A stretch of 10,653 nucleotides of DNA from Bryobacterales bacterium (GCA_003164075.1 PLRZ01000438.1:1-10653), one strand, 5' to 3'. Shown: positions 1 through 7,007, numbered from the stretch's first letter. Notes: generated by a model from the sequence alone, not told the origin. Numbers and translations: made by a program.

Positions 1-3
1 TGG

Positions 4-172
4 CGGGGAAAATGGGCTGAGCCATTCCTTTCGATGGCGAGAGCTTCGCAGGTGGGGCAGGCGGTGCCGCCTGCCCGCGCTGAATTAGGCCCGCTGCTCG
101 AATAGGATCGAGAGCAGGCGAGCACCGCCTGCCGGGCTCACCGCAAATTCCACGAGATCAGGAGTTCTGAAC
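4..172. repeat. Palindromic dispersed element, copy 1 (inverted relative to copy 2 at 4317-4498)
   Basis: The outer flanks of this stretch are the reverse complement of those of the copy at 4317-4498, with only a few substitutions; the match starts near base 4 and stops at base 172. Inside are two arms of a palindrome (about 48-76 and 112-133) around a loop at 77-110. The left arm is itself a near-perfect hairpin (ggcaggcgg, 2-nt spacer, ccgcctgcc). The right arm is shorter than in copy 2, having lost its outer ccacctgc part. No transposase and no terminal inverted repeats are seen, so this resembles a REP/BIME- or MITE-type non-autonomous element. It lies 75 bases beyond the stop codon of the permease gene. 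Confidence 0.9.
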
Positions 173-183
173 TTCTACTGCCT

Positions 184-200
184 CCCCGGCAGGGCCGGGG
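184..200 (-). terminator. Short GC hairpin downstream of the permease gene, weak terminator candidate
   Basis: The bases ccccggc (184-190) and gccgggg (194-200) form a perfect 7-bp stem with a 3-nt loop, 47 bases past the permease stop codon. No T-run follows on the minus strand, so it does not meet the classical intrinsic terminator pattern. It may only be an mRNA 3' end stabiliser or a further small palindrome next to the repeat. Confidence 0.3.
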
Positions 201-246
201 GATCTCCCTACCAATTAGTGACCGGCCCGTAGTCCGATTCCGGCAA

Positions 247-1839
247 TCAGTCGTGCCTGGCCGCGGCGGCCTGCACTTTGCTGTGGTGCCTGCCGTAGCT
301 GAAGTATACCGTCAGCCCGATGGCCAGCCAGATGAACAGGCGAGCCCAATTGACCCAGCCCAGCTTGTACATCATGTAGCCGTTGAACAGCACCCCCAGA
401 ACCGGCACCGCCGGCACCCACGGCGTGCGGAAAGGCCGCGCCTGATTGGGGTCGGTATGGCGCAGAATCATCACCGCGATCGACACGATGACGAAAGCCA
501 GCAGCGTGCCGATGTTCACCATCTTGCCGATGTCGTCGATGGGTGTGACGCTGCCTACTATTCCCGCGAGGCAGCCAACCAGGATGGTGTTCTTCCAGGG
601 AGTGCGGAATTTGGGGTGGATGTCGGCGAAGAACTTGCTGGGCAACAGTCCATCGTTGGCCATGGCGTAGAGCACGCGGGTCTGCCCCAGCAGCATCACC
701 AGCATCACGCTGGAAAGGCCTGCCAGCGCACCCAGAGTGATCACGTGGGAAGCGGTGTTCAGCCCGCGGTCCAGGAACGCCTGCGCGATGGGCGCTTCGA
801 TATTGACGTTGCGCCACGGCACCATGCCGGTAAGGATGGCGGCCACGGAAATGTACAGGAAGGTGCAGATCAGCAGCGAGGCGATGATGCCGATGGGCAG
901 GTCGCGCTGCGGATTCTTGGCCTCCTGCGCGGTGGTGGAGACCGCGTCGAACCCGATGTAGGCGAAAAAGATGTACGCCGCCCCGGCGCCGATTCCCGAC
1001 ATGCCGAATGGCGCGAAGGTCGACCAACTCGATCCCCAATTGCTGGGCGTCACGTACATACAGCCCAGGCCGATAACGAAGAGCACCACCGCAACCTTCA
1101 GAGTCACGATGACGGCATTGAAGCGCGCGCTCTCTCTGATGCCGCGAGTCAGGATGGCGGTAATCACCAGGGCGATCAGAAGGGCCGGCAGGTTGAAACC
1201 GAATTCGAACCCGAAGATATGCGGCGCGCCCAGCAGGGCGTGGGCCCGCTGCAGCAGGTCGGGCGATTGCGCGTCCACGATGGCGGTGACTTTTTTCAGG
1301 AACTCCTGCGTGCCGGGCACCAGCGACGAATCGACCGTGGCCATTTGGCGGGCGATCATGTTTTCCGCGGTCTTGAGCGCGGTCCAGTGATCGTAGGCCA
1401 GCCACAGGGGCATTTTGATGTTGAAGATTTTCAGCAGCTCGATGAAGTGGTTGGACCATCCGGACGATACCGTGCTGGCGCCCATAGCGTATTCCAGCGT
1501 AAGGTCCCAGCCGATGATCCAGGCGAAGATTTCGCCCATGGTGGCATAGGCATACGTGTACGCGCTTCCCGCCAGCGGGATCATGGCGGCGAACTCGGCG
1601 TAACACAGGCCGGCGAACGCGCACCCCAGTCCCGACAATACAAAGGACAACATCAGGCCGGGGCCGGCGTAGTGCGCGCCCAGGCCCGCCATCACGAAGA
1701 TACCCGCGCCGATAATGGCGCCGACTCCCAGCGCGGTGAGCTGGAACACGCCCAGGGTCCGCTTCAAGCTGTGTTCGCCGGTCTGCCCGGCTTCGGACAG
1801 CAACATCTTGAGAGGCTTGCGAATAAAAAGGTTTGCCAT
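247..1839 (-). CDS. APC-superfamily amino acid permease (cationic amino acid transporter-like)
   Basis: The 530-residue product should be a cytoplasmic-membrane amino acid importer or exchanger with about 12 helices. Seen directly: the helix-1 signature GVGAIIGAGIF (residues 38-48), where APC proteins unwind to bind the substrate amino group and carboxylate; a helix-3 block at 80-118 containing YAEFAAMIPLAGSAYTYAY; and the helix-8 block GFDAVSTTAQEAKNPQRDLP (296-315). This pattern is that of the CAT/YfnA-type APC branch. Residues about 137-212 form a long polar insertion, unusual for short bacterial members. The substrate cannot be read from sequence; lysA two genes away makes a basic amino acid an attractive guess only. 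ATG at 1839 has no clear Shine-Dalgarno; a TATAGT box at 1854-1859 could give a very short or leaderless transcript. It is transcribed divergently from the hydrolase gene. Confidence 0.9.
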   Translation of the reverse strand: MANLFIRKPLKMLLSEAGQTGEHSLKRTLGVFQLTALGVGAIIGAGIFVMAGLGAHYAGPGLMLSFVLSGLGCAFAGLCYAEFAAMIPLAGSAYTYAYATMGEIFAWIIGWDLTLEYAMGASTVSSGWSNHFIELLKIFNIKMPLWLAYDHWTALKTAENMIARQMATVDSSLVPGTQEFLKKVTAIVDAQSPDLLQRAHALLGAPHIFGFEFGFNLPALLIALVITAILTRGIRESARFNAVIVTLKVAVVLFVIGLGCMYVTPSNWGSSWSTFAPFGMSGIGAGAAYIFFAYIGFDAVSTTAQEAKNPQRDLPIGIIASLLICTFLYISVAAILTGMVPWRNVNIEAPIAQAFLDRGLNTASHVITLGALAGLSSVMLVMLLGQTRVLYAMANDGLLPSKFFADIHPKFRTPWKNTILVGCLAGIVGSVTPIDDIGKMVNIGTLLAFVIVSIAVMILRHTDPNQARPFRTPWVPAVPVLGVLFNGYMMYKLGWVNWARLFIWLAIGLTVYFSYGRHHSKVQAAAARHD

Positions 1840-1952
1840 AAACGATAGTTGTGACTATACCACTACACTCGGCAAAGGCACCACCGCGCGGGTGCGTACA
1901 GGGTCGCCGGGCGGCGCGCGCCGGTGCCGATCCTACGGAGTTGTTAAGAAAT

Positions 1953-2035
1953 AAGCTTGCTAACGCTCCCTTACGGTCGCGGCTCTGAACGCGCGTCAGA
2001 GCCGCCACCGTAAGGGAACCGTAAGCTTGCGTTAG
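1953..2035. repeat. REP-like palindromic intergenic repeat
   Basis: A 21-nt arm at 1968-1988 (core ttacggtcgcggctctga) pairs with 1996-2016, with one mismatch and a 7-nt loop. An outer pair ctaacgc (1960-1966) / gcgttag (2029-2035) extends the dyad, and aagctt stands at both ends (1953-1958 and 2023-2028). It lies between two divergent genes, so it is not in a terminator position. From memory, the same core is widespread between genes in Solibacter-type acidobacterial genomes; that is recollection, not a search result. Confidence 0.8.
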
Positions 2036-2145
2036 GTGGCGATTAAATAGGTTATTTCCACACAGATCCCGCGTGCAGTGGTCTGCTTCGCCATGATGTA
2101 TTCGCTCGATTGGATGAGCTGCATGACACATGGCAACGATACACT

Positions 2146-2150
2146 GGGAG
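2146..2150 (+). promoter_or_regulatory. Shine-Dalgarno GGGAG that decides the hydrolase start
   Basis: GGGAG ends 7 nt before ATG 2158, an ideal spacing, but only 1 nt before ATG 2152, which is too close. It therefore favours 2158. The in-frame TTG at 2110 has no comparable ribosome binding site. Confidence 0.55.
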
Positions 2151-2157
2151 CATGCAC

Positions 2158-2982
2158 ATGCTGGTGGTTCTCGCGCTAGCGATCGGGCTCGCCCAGCAAC
2201 CGCAATATCCCTCCCCCATGGTGGAGCACACCCGGGAGCATACCCGTTTGACGGAAGAGACTCCGCGGGGACGGCGTGAGAAGCTCGACATCGGGACGCT
2301 GTATCTGCCGGCCGGACTGTCGAAGCGGCCGGAGCTGCTTCTCTTTTTCCACGGCGAGCCCTGGGTGGCGGACGTCGCGGCCGCGCGCAACCGGGTTGCG
2401 GTGGTCAGCGTGCTGGCGGGCAATGGCTCCGGTGTCTACACTAAACTGTTCGAAGATCCGCATCGCTTCCCGCAGCTTCTGAAGGAAGCGGAAGCGAAAG
2501 CTCACGCCCGGTTCGGGCGCGTGATCCTGGGCGGCTGGAGCGCCGGGTGCGGCGCGCTTCGCCAGATTCTCAAAAGCCCGGAATCGTACGCCCGCGTCAA
2601 TGCCGTGATCTGTATCGACGGCGTCCACACCGACTACGCCGATGGAAAGCCGGGGCCGCTCGAATCCGCGCTCGGCGAGGACAACCTCCAGGTCTGGTTG
2701 CATCTGGGGCGCGATGCCATGGCCGGCCGCAAACGTTTCCTGCTGACCCATTCTGAAATTTTCCCCGGCACCTACGCCAGCACCACGGAGACTGCCGACT
2801 TCCTGCTGAAGCAGCTTGGAGTGAAGCGCCGCCCCATCCTGAAGTGGGGCCCAATGGGACTGCAGCAACTGAGCGAGGCCAGGCGCGGCAAATTCCTGCT
2901 GATGGGCTACGCCGGAAACTCGGCGCCCGACCACGTGGACCAGTTGCACTCGCTGCCGGCGTGGCTCAAGCTGCTGCGCTGA
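2158..2982 (+). CDS. Exported alpha/beta-hydrolase, unknown substrate
   Basis: The 274-residue product starts with a short hydrophobic segment (MLVVLALAIGLAQQ), probably a signal peptide without an obvious lipobox. The fold signature follows: an oxyanion-hole type HGEP (65-68) and a nucleophile elbow GWSAG (126-130) with Ser128. The acid could be Asp154 in CIDG. The His is probably His259 or His264 in the C-terminal PDHVDQLHSLPAW block. The proximity of these motifs and the length fit a single-domain serine esterase or peptidase-like hydrolase; I do not recognise a named family and the substrate is unknown. The start was chosen from GGGAG at 2146-2150; ATG 2152 or TTG 2110 would add 2 or 16 residues. 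lysA follows after 47 nt on the same strand, so the two may share a transcript. Confidence 0.75.
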   Translation: MLVVLALAIGLAQQPQYPSPMVEHTREHTRLTEETPRGRREKLDIGTLYLPAGLSKRPELLLFFHGEPWVADVAAARNRVAVVSVLAGNGSGVYTKLFEDPHRFPQLLKEAEAKAHARFGRVILGGWSAGCGALRQILKSPESYARVNAVICIDGVHTDYADGKPGPLESALGEDNLQVWLHLGRDAMAGRKRFLLTHSEIFPGTYASTTETADFLLKQLGVKRRPILKWGPMGLQQLSEARRGKFLLMGYAGNSAPDHVDQLHSLPAWLKLLR

Positions 2983-3029
2983 CCCTGCTGCGGCCGTGCC
3001 ATACTTGAGTTTTCCACCAACCATTCGCG

Positions 3030-4268
3030 ATGTTTTCCTATTCCCAAAACGACCTCTATTGCGAGCAGGTGCCGCTGGCCGATCTCGCCGCCCGCGTAGG
3101 CACTCCGGCTTACGTCTACTCCAGCCAGACTCTGCTGGCGAACTACCGGGCCTATGACGAATCCTTCGGCGATCTGCCCCACACGGTGTGCTACGCCGTG
3201 AAAGCCAACTCGTCGCTGGGCGTGCTGGCGCTGCTGGCGAAGGCCGGCGCGGGCTTCGACATCGTTTCCGGCGGCGAACTGTTTCGCGTGCTGCAGGCCG
3301 CGGGCGATCCGGCGAAGGTGGTCTTCTCCGGCGTGGGCAAGACCGCGGCCGAAGTGGAGTACGCGCTGGCCAGCGGCATACACAGCTTCAATTGCGAGTC
3401 GGAAGCGGAACTGGCGCTGGTCGACGCCATGGCCGCGCGCCGCGGCGTGAAAGCCGGCTTCTCCATCCGCGTGAACCCCGACGTGGACGCTTCCACCCAT
3501 CCCTATATATCCACCGGACTGAGCAAACATAAGTTCGGCATCGCCATGGCGGAGGCGGCGCGGGTGTACCAGCACGCGCGCGGCTATCGTAATCTGGCGG
3601 CGGAGGGTGTGAGTTGCCACATCGGATCGCAACTGCTCGACCCCAGCCCGATTCTGGAAGCCGTGGACCGCGTGCTGGCGTTGGCAGCGGCGTTGCGCGC
3701 GCAGGGCGACCCCATCAATCACGTGGATCTCGGCGGCGGCCTGGGCGTGGCGTATCACGGCGGCGAGAAGGCGCCGGCGATTCCCGCGTTCGTGGAAAGC
3801 TTGCGGGCGCGGCTGCGGGATAGCGGCCTGAGCGTGATGGTGGAGCCCGGCCGCTCCATCGCCGGTCCCGCGGGCGTGCTGCTGACGCGCGTGCTGTATC
3901 GCAAGAAAAACGGCGCCAAGGAATTCGTAGTGGTGGACGCCGCCATGAACGACCTCATTCGCCCCGCGCTTTATCATGCACACCACGAGATCATCCCCGT
4001 GCGCAAAAATCGGCTGCCACCGATGACGGTGGATGTAGTGGGTCCGGTGTGCGAGACCGGCGATTTTCTGGCGCGCGATCGCCAGATGGCGAATGCCATG
4101 CCCGGCGACTTTCTAGCGGTGTGCACCGCCGGCGCGTACGGATTCGTGCAGTCGTCGAATTACAACTCGCGTCCCCGCGGGCCGGAAGTGCTGGTGGAAG
4201 GCAGCGGGTATCGCGTGATTCGCAGGCGCGAGACGTACGAGGACCTGGTGCGCGGCGAGACGATCTAG
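3030..4268 (+). CDS. lysA: Diaminopimelate decarboxylase
   Basis: This PLP enzyme catalyses the last step of lysine biosynthesis: it decarboxylates meso-2,6-diaminopimelate to L-lysine in the cytoplasm. The 412-residue length is normal for the family. The fold-type III (alanine-racemase-like) barrel carries Lys58 in YAVKAN (PLP Schiff base), His197 in CHIGSQ (stacks on the PLP ring), the phosphate-binding GGGLG (235-239) and EPGRS (272-276). The C-terminal barrel has Cys341 in CETGD, supplied to the active site of the partner subunit in the obligate dimer, and Tyr370 in GAYG. CETGD together with EPGR separates it from ornithine/arginine decarboxylases and from carboxynorspermidine decarboxylase. 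ATG 3030 has no strong Shine-Dalgarno. No other lysine pathway gene is in view, so it is detached from a dap operon here. The palindromic element copy 2 begins 49 bases after its stop. Confidence 0.95.
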   Translation: MFSYSQNDLYCEQVPLADLAARVGTPAYVYSSQTLLANYRAYDESFGDLPHTVCYAVKANSSLGVLALLAKAGAGFDIVSGGELFRVLQAAGDPAKVVFSGVGKTAAEVEYALASGIHSFNCESEAELALVDAMAARRGVKAGFSIRVNPDVDASTHPYISTGLSKHKFGIAMAEAARVYQHARGYRNLAAEGVSCHIGSQLLDPSPILEAVDRVLALAAALRAQGDPINHVDLGGGLGVAYHGGEKAPAIPAFVESLRARLRDSGLSVMVEPGRSIAGPAGVLLTRVLYRKKNGAKEFVVVDAAMNDLIRPALYHAHHEIIPVRKNRLPPMTVDVVGPVCETGDFLARDRQMANAMPGDFLAVCTAGAYGFVQSSNYNSRPRGPEVLVEGSGYRVIRRRETYEDLVRGETI

Positions 4269-4316
4269 GGATGGCGCCGGTTTTCCAGCGGCGGGCAGCA
4301 CTCCAGCCGCGTATAC

Positions 4317-4498
4317 GTTCAGAACTCCTGATGTCGTGGAATTTGCAGTGAGCCCGCAGGTGGGGCAGGCGGTGCTCGCCTGCCCGCCCGCGCTGAATTA
4401 GGCCCGCTGCTCGAATAGGATCGTGGGCAGGCGAGCACCGCCTGCCCCACCTGCGAACCTCTCGCCATCGAAAGGAATGGCGCAGCCCATTTTCCCCG
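4317..4498. repeat. Palindromic dispersed element, copy 2, with perfect 30-bp stem
   Basis: The arms 4356-4385 and 4425-4454 are perfect 30-nt reverse complements around a 39-nt interval. Each arm is itself a small palindrome (gggcaggcg, 5-nt loop, cgcctgccc), giving a nested, cruciform-prone structure. The outer flanks 4317-4355 and 4455-4498 match the flanks of copy 1 as reverse complement. The loop core (4390-4423, containing gctgaattaggcccgctg) matches copy 1 in the direct orientation. The right edge (ctcgccatcgaaaggaatgg and on) merges into the 5' end of a small ORF. Confidence 0.92.
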
Positions 4499-4521
4499 TC
4501 TACGGGCCGGGTCTGCAAACC

Positions 4522-4692
4522 ATGGATGCCGCGCTGGTGCGTTCGGTCGAGCTCGCCGAACACCTCCGCATGGAACTTCGTGCCGACTGGGATACACTGA
4601 ACCGCTTCGTCAATACCCCACAATTCGGCACCATCACGGAAGCTTCCACGCCTGGCCGCGAGTTCCAATTGAGCGCAAGGCTCTCTTTTTGA
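4522..4692 (+). CDS. Candidate small protein or peptide (56 aa) heading the asparagine-synthetase-like operon
   Basis: No family is recognised. The 56-residue product is a probable amphipathic helix (MDAALVRSVELAEHLRMELR) followed by a Thr/Ser/Gly-rich tail ending in SARLSF. By my count about two thirds of its codons end in G or C, as in neighbouring genes, and its stop lies 30 nt before the next start codon. Those facts favour a real, co-transcribed gene. An alternative ATG at 4477 gives 71 aa and lies inside the repeat, with AAAGGA almost touching it. No good Shine-Dalgarno precedes 4522. It could be a peptide substrate of the downstream enzymes, a degraded gene end, or chance. There is no Cys, and no lasso-type core (no Gly with Asp/Glu 7-9 residues later near a cleavage site). 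Confidence 0.4.
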   Translation: MDAALVRSVELAEHLRMELRADWDTLNRFVNTPQFGTITEASTPGREFQLSARLSF

Positions 4693-4722
4693 TGACGGGT
4701 ATTGTAGACTCGAAAAAGCGAA

Positions 4723-6042
4723 ATGCACAGCTATATTGAACGTGTCGTCGATCTTCTGGATCCGGGGGGGAATCGGCTTTACAACTTGACGGCCGAGGCC
4801 GCGCGGGAACTGCTCCTCAAACACCCCGTGAAGGCCGCGCAACAAATGCAGGGCTCCTTTGCGCTGATTGCGCGCCAGGGCCAGACCGTTACCATGGCGC
4901 GCTCGCTCGACCGGCCCATGCGCTACTTCCTGGCGAAGCAGCAGGCCGGGCCGATCCTGATTGTCGCCGACCGCATCGATACCATTTACAACTGGCTCCA
5001 ATCGGAAGGTCTGGAGTCTCAGTTTCATCCCAGCTACACCCGCATGGTGCCGGCGCATTACGTCGTGGAACTGCAGCTCGTGGGCTGTCCCGATCCCGAT
5101 CCGAAGTATACGCGGTTCTTCGACCCGCGGCCCGGTATGTTACCAGCCGACCTGGACCAGATCGGCCAAACATATGTTAGTGCTCTGGCGGAGGAGATCT
5201 CCCGCTTCCTGCAATCCATGCCGGATCGCGAACCGCTGGGAGTATGTTTCTCCGGTGGCCTAGATAGCGGTAGCGTCTTTCTCACCACTTACCACGTAAT
5301 GCGCAAGCTCGGCATGAATCCGGCGCGCTTGAAAGCGTTTGTTCTCGACCTCGGCGGCGGGCCGGACCTCCAGCAGGCGCGCTTGTTTCTGGAATCGCTG
5401 GATCTGGGGCTATTTCTGGAGCCTGTTCAGGCCGATTCCCGGACGCTCGACGTTCAGGAGACGATACGCCTGGTGGAAGACTATAAGCCGCTCGATATTG
5501 AATCGGCCACCATGGCGGTGGCGCTCTGCCGCGGGATTCGCGCCCGCTATCCCGGCTGGCGCTACCTGATCGACGGGGATGGCGGCGACGAGAACCTGAA
5601 GGATTACCCCATCGAAGAGAACCCCGAACTGACCATTCGCAGCGTGATCGATAATCCCATGCTGTATCAGGAAGGCTGGGGCGTCGGAAAGATCAAGCAT
5701 TCGCTGACTTATACCGGCGGTCTCAGCCGTTCTTACACGCGCACTTATGCGCCGGGCCGGCATTTCGGTTTTCATGGGTTTAGTCCCTTCCTGCAGCCGT
5801 CCGTGATCGCCGTGGCGGAGGCCATCCCTTTTATCGAGCTGACTAACTACAATGTCCCGCGGCTCTATGAACTCAAGGGCGAGATCGTATCCCGCGGCAT
5901 TCGGGCGGTAACCGGACTGCGCATGCCGGTGTTTCCGAAGCGGCGCTTTCAACATGGCGCCTTGCCAGCCGCCGTTCTGCGCGAGCGCCTGCCGTTCCGC
6001 CAGGCCGAATACCGCCGGCACTTTCTTTCCCTCTATTCGTAA
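4723..6042 (+). CDS. Asparagine-synthetase / beta-lactam-synthetase-like ATP-dependent amide ligase, no N-terminal Cys
   Basis: The 439-residue product has the two-domain AsnB layout. Residues about 1-130 resemble the class II glutaminase domain (QGSFALIARQG at 43-53, a degenerate ARSLDRPMRYF at 59-69). It begins Met-His, not Met-Cys, so the Ntn nucleophile that releases ammonia from glutamine is absent. Residues about 170-400 are the synthetase domain, with the PP-loop SGGLDS (177-182), which binds ATP pyrophosphate, an acidic DGDGGDEN (284-291) and Lys385 in ELKGEIVSRG, which may match the conserved late Lys of this family. Loss of the Cys is typical of relatives that activate a carboxylate with AMP and join it to an amine already present: beta-lactam synthetase, CarA, lasso cyclase. 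I infer amide or ring formation in a biosynthetic pathway. Only 2 nt separate it from the radical SAM gene. Confidence 0.85.
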   Translation: MHSYIERVVDLLDPGGNRLYNLTAEAARELLLKHPVKAAQQMQGSFALIARQGQTVTMARSLDRPMRYFLAKQQAGPILIVADRIDTIYNWLQSEGLESQFHPSYTRMVPAHYVVELQLVGCPDPDPKYTRFFDPRPGMLPADLDQIGQTYVSALAEEISRFLQSMPDREPLGVCFSGGLDSGSVFLTTYHVMRKLGMNPARLKAFVLDLGGGPDLQQARLFLESLDLGLFLEPVQADSRTLDVQETIRLVEDYKPLDIESATMAVALCRGIRARYPGWRYLIDGDGGDENLKDYPIEENPELTIRSVIDNPMLYQEGWGVGKIKHSLTYTGGLSRSYTRTYAPGRHFGFHGFSPFLQPSVIAVAEAIPFIELTNYNVPRLYELKGEIVSRGIRAVTGLRMPVFPKRRFQHGALPAAVLRERLPFRQAEYRRHFLSLYS

Positions 6043-6044
6043 GC

Positions 6045-7007
6045 ATGTCTCTCTTACTGCCCGCGAATGCCGCCGGTCTGGACGCCTGGATCGAAGGGCA
6101 GCGGCCGCCCCGCAATCCGGTCGACCCGTTGCGGCCCTACTTATTCTTCGCGGAAAACGAGCGCTCCCGGGAGGGCGAAATCGTCCCGGTCAACACGCTG
6201 TTCCTGACCAACCGCGAGTGCCCATGGCGCTGTCTGATGTGCGATCTGTGGAAGAACACGCTGCCCGAGACAGTGCCTGCCGGCGCAATTCCCGCGCAGA
6301 TCGAGTACGCACTGGCACGCTTGCCCGAATGCCGGCATGTCAAGCTCTACAATAGCGGCAGTTTCTTCGATCCGCACGCGATTCCGGTGGCGGACTATCC
6401 GGCCATCGCGGCCCAACTGGCGCGCTTCGAGCACGTCATCGTCGAGAGCCATCCCGCGCTGATCGGCGAGAATTGCCTGCGCTTCCGGGACTTGCTCGCG
6501 GGACGCCTGGAGGTTGCCATGGGACTCGAAACGGTCCACCCCGCCATTCTTCCCCGCCTCAACAAGCGCATGACCCTCGAACAATTCGCTGAGGAGGCGG
6601 CGCTATTGCGAAGGAACGGGATCGACCTGCGCGTCTTTATCCTGGTGCAACCGCCATTTTTGCCTGCGGGTGAAGCCGTCCACTGGGCCCAGCGCTCGCT
6701 CGACTTCGCTTTCCAATGCGGTGCGGCGGCGGCCATTCTTATTCCAACCCGTGGGGGCAACGGCGCGCTCGAAGCGCTGGCCCGGCACGGTGACTTCGAA
6801 CCGCCCACCATCGCGAGTCTCGAAGCCAGTCTGGAATATGGTCTCGGCCTCCACAAAGGTCGTGTCTTCGCCGACCTCTGGGGGTTGGAGCGATTCTCGA
6901 GATGCACCGTTTGCTACCAGGCGCGGGCGGCGCGATTGCAGCAGGTGAATCTCCGGCAGATGGTCTCCGAGCGCGTCGACTGCCGGGCCTGCGGAGGACG
7001 CCATTGA
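6045..7007 (+). CDS. Radical SAM protein, archaeosine-synthase (RaSEA)-like, with C-terminal CxxC pair
   Basis: The 320-residue product carries the CxxxCxxC cluster motif as Cys59, Cys63 and Cys66 (RECPWRCLMCDLW), the site for the [4Fe-4S] cluster that cleaves SAM to the 5'-deoxyadenosyl radical. Downstream blocks KLYNSGSFFDP (100-110), VIVESHPALI (131-140), VAMGLETVHP (157-166) and LVQPPFLP (200-207) resemble the Elp3-like branch that contains the archaeal tRNA archaeosine-synthase subunit RaSEA (TIGR01210-type). The C-terminus holds CTVC (287-290) and CRAC (313-316), suggesting a zinc site or an auxiliary Fe-S cluster. Its context in a bacterial operon with an amide ligase and a flavoprotein argues for small-molecule or peptide chemistry more than for tRNA archaeosine. 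It starts 2 nt after the previous stop and its own TGA overlaps the next start. The family call rests on motif resemblance only. Confidence 0.85.
   Translation: MSLLLPANAAGLDAWIEGQRPPRNPVDPLRPYLFFAENERSREGEIVPVNTLFLTNRECPWRCLMCDLWKNTLPETVPAGAIPAQIEYALARLPECRHVKLYNSGSFFDPHAIPVADYPAIAAQLARFEHVIVESHPALIGENCLRFRDLLAGRLEVAMGLETVHPAILPRLNKRMTLEQFAEEAALLRRNGIDLRVFILVQPPFLPAGEAVHWAQRSLDFAFQCGAAAAILIPTRGGNGALEALARHGDFEPPTIASLEASLEYGLGLHKGRVFADLWGLERFSRCTVCYQARAARLQQVNLRQMVSERVDCRACGGRH
6993..6998 (+). promoter_or_regulatory. Shine-Dalgarno GGAGGA fixing the TTG start of the flavoprotein gene
   Basis: GGAGGA lies 5 nt before TTG 7004, inside the end of the radical SAM gene. This is the strongest ribosome binding site seen in the window. 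It favours TTG over the in-frame ATG at 6902, which would add 34 residues without family similarity upstream of the FAD motif. Confidence 0.75.

Noticed and set aside
253..1848. 531-codon open frame on the plus strand, and a 638-codon minus frame at 215-2131
   Set aside because: Both overlap the permease gene, which has clear APC motifs. Their translations are rich in Arg/His/Gln/Gly without domains, typical shadow frames in GC-rich DNA.
1968..2016. Strong hairpin read as an intrinsic terminator
   Set aside because: It lies between two divergent gene starts and has no T-run on either side; a REP-like repeat explains it.
2907..3986. Long minus-strand open frame opposite lysA
   Set aside because: No motif, His/Arg/Ala-rich composition, and lysA on the other strand is unequivocal.
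4..4498. Composite transposon
   Set aside because: The bracketing repeats have no transposase or IS-type terminal inverted repeats, and no cargo recombinase is present.
3991..5058. 355-codon minus-strand open frame crossing the repeat and the start of the AsnS-like gene
   Set aside because: It runs through the end of lysA, a palindromic repeat and another gene, with no recognisable domain.
4522..5900. Lasso peptide cluster (small ORF plus AsnS-like cyclase)
   Set aside because: No B-type leader-binding protein or transglutaminase-like peptidase, and the peptide has no Gly with Asp/Glu 7-9 residues later at a plausible core.
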